Part shown: positions 5,189 to 5,658 of the stretch, in pieces
Numbering within the stretch: the first letter of the stretch is position 1
Layout of the letters: every line of letters begins with the position of its first letter
NCBI GenBank assembly: GCA_947178455.1
Contig: CAMWYI010000110.1
Location: 1-5,658 of the forward strand
DNA from: an uncultured Alistipes sp.
GTDB taxonomy: Bacteria > Bacteroidota > Bacteroidia > Bacteroidales > Rikenellaceae
Length of the DNA stretch: 5,658 bases
Direction of reading: 5' to 3'
Made by a program: the position numbers and the translations under genes
The notes under the pieces: generated by a model
Seen by the model: only the letters and a program-made list of their open reading frames with translations
Databases searched by the model: none
What the model was told of the DNA's origin: nothing

Positions 5189-5222
5189 AAAAAGAATCGC
5201 CGTTTTCGTTTTTTGAGACGGC
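5189..5222 (-). terminator. Possible terminator of the Fe-S protein gene
   Basis: On the minus strand, GCCGT (5222-5218) can pair with ACGGC (5203-5199) across a 14-nt A-rich loop, starting 11 bp after the gene's stop, with five Ts at 5193-5189. The loop is long and the T-run begins several bases past the stem, so this is a weak call. Confidence 0.4.
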
Positions 5223-5232
5223 TTGTTTGGGG

Positions 5233-5658
5233 TTATTTCGCGACGGCTTCCGCGACGATTTCGGCCAAATCGCGGACTTCGGTCTGCGCTGTGCCGCGAG
5301 CAAGCGCCTTTTTACAAAGCGGACAAGCCGTGACGATTGTTTCGGCGCCAGTGGCTTCGAGTTCCGCCGCTACCGCGCGGGCGATTTGCAGTTGCTGGCC
5401 GTCGGTAATGGCGGTATTGGCCACCGAAGAACCGCAACAAAGCGCATTTTCGCGCGTATCGGCCGGTTCGAGCAATGAGCCGACCGCCTCGATGACCGCG
5501 CGAGGTTCGTCGTAAATGCCGCTGCCGCGACCCAATTCGCAGGGGTCGTGATAGGTGAATTGCTTGGTGCCGTGCGCGACCGGCAAACGACCCGCCTGCA
5601 TCAACCGCAGCATGTATTGCGAATGGGGGAGCACTGCGATGCCTTCGAGGGCGTAATC
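5233..5658 (-). CDS. (Fe-S)-binding oxidoreductase subunit, CCG (cysteine-rich) domain, C-terminal part; 5' end outside window
   Basis: The minus-strand frame is open to the right edge and ends at the TAA at 5233-5235. The visible 141 residues are the last CCG domain of the family that includes HdrB/HdrD, GlpC and LldE/LutA-type subunits. In these the domain binds an Fe-S cluster and passes electrons in the cytoplasm or at the membrane. The motif C-x(31-38)-CC-x(33-38)-C-x2-C is complete: TYHDPCELGRGSGIYDEPR gives the first Cys, NALCCGSS comes 33 residues later, and TACPLCK follows 36 residues after that. The CCG is followed by S-S where many homologues have Gly-rich sequence. The GTG at 5632-5634 is probably internal, since homologous-looking sequence (DYALEGIA) continues upstream of it. 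The N-terminal part, possibly with a ferredoxin-type 4Fe-4S domain, is not in the window, so the exact complex cannot be named. Confidence 0.88.
   Translation of the reverse strand, partial: DYALEGIAVLPHSQYMLRLMQAGRLPVAHGTKQFTYHDPCELGRGSGIYDEPRAVIEAVGSLLEPADTRENALCCGSSVANTAITDGQQLQIARAVAAELEATGAETIVTACPLCKKALARGTAQTEVRDLAEIVAEAVAK

Noticed and set aside
5196..5232. Direct repeat of the tRNA 3' end (attR) at the right border of the island
   Set aside because: No stretch resembling the T-arm or acceptor end is present; only short GACGGCTT-like resemblance to the terminator.

Overview
The window looks like a chromosomal piece from a GC-rich member of the Bacteroidales, most like Alistipes/Rikenellaceae. 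The support is the recurring Bacteroidetes -7 box TAnnTTTG in front of several genes, the absence of Shine-Dalgarno sequences, and protein-level resemblance to Bacteroidetes housekeeping genes. The genus is inference.

Left block (1-3315), GC-rich core genes. The 3' part of thiL (thiamine-monophosphate kinase, + strand) enters from the left edge. It converges on a minus-strand gene for a small M15-type (D-Ala-D-Ala carboxypeptidase/endolysin-like) zinc peptidase, which has its own -7 box. Upstream of that, also on the minus strand, are a ribosome hibernation factor (HPF/RaiA family) and a XerC/XerD-type tyrosine recombinase, which together form a tight xer-hpf pair. Divergent from the recombinase is a flavin reductase-like FMN-binding split-barrel gene. 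Next comes a textbook Bacteroidetes promoter driving an initiator tRNA-fMet, followed by a strong hairpin terminator.

Middle block (about 3364-5195), an abrupt AT-rich island. It holds a short 28-codon frame whose end resembles the tail of an SPFH/stomatin domain. Then comes a two-gene + strand operon of unknown proteins, 96 aa and 224 aa; the larger carries an R-x4-H motif of the HEPN ribonuclease type. A perfect 12-bp bidirectional terminator hairpin follows, then a minus-strand gene for a small membrane-anchored protein with a set of TGGAA inverted repeats upstream of its promoter. No integrase, transposase or flanking direct repeat is visible, so the island reads as acquired accessory DNA beside a tRNA gene rather than a complete mobile element.

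Right block (5196-5658) returns to GC-rich core DNA: the C-terminal part of a CCG-domain (Fe-S)-binding oxidoreductase subunit on the minus strand, cut by the right edge.

The best candidate for an undescribed system is the 3574-4571 operon (unknown small protein plus HEPN-like protein) beside the initiator tRNA. The functional reading is a hypothesis only.
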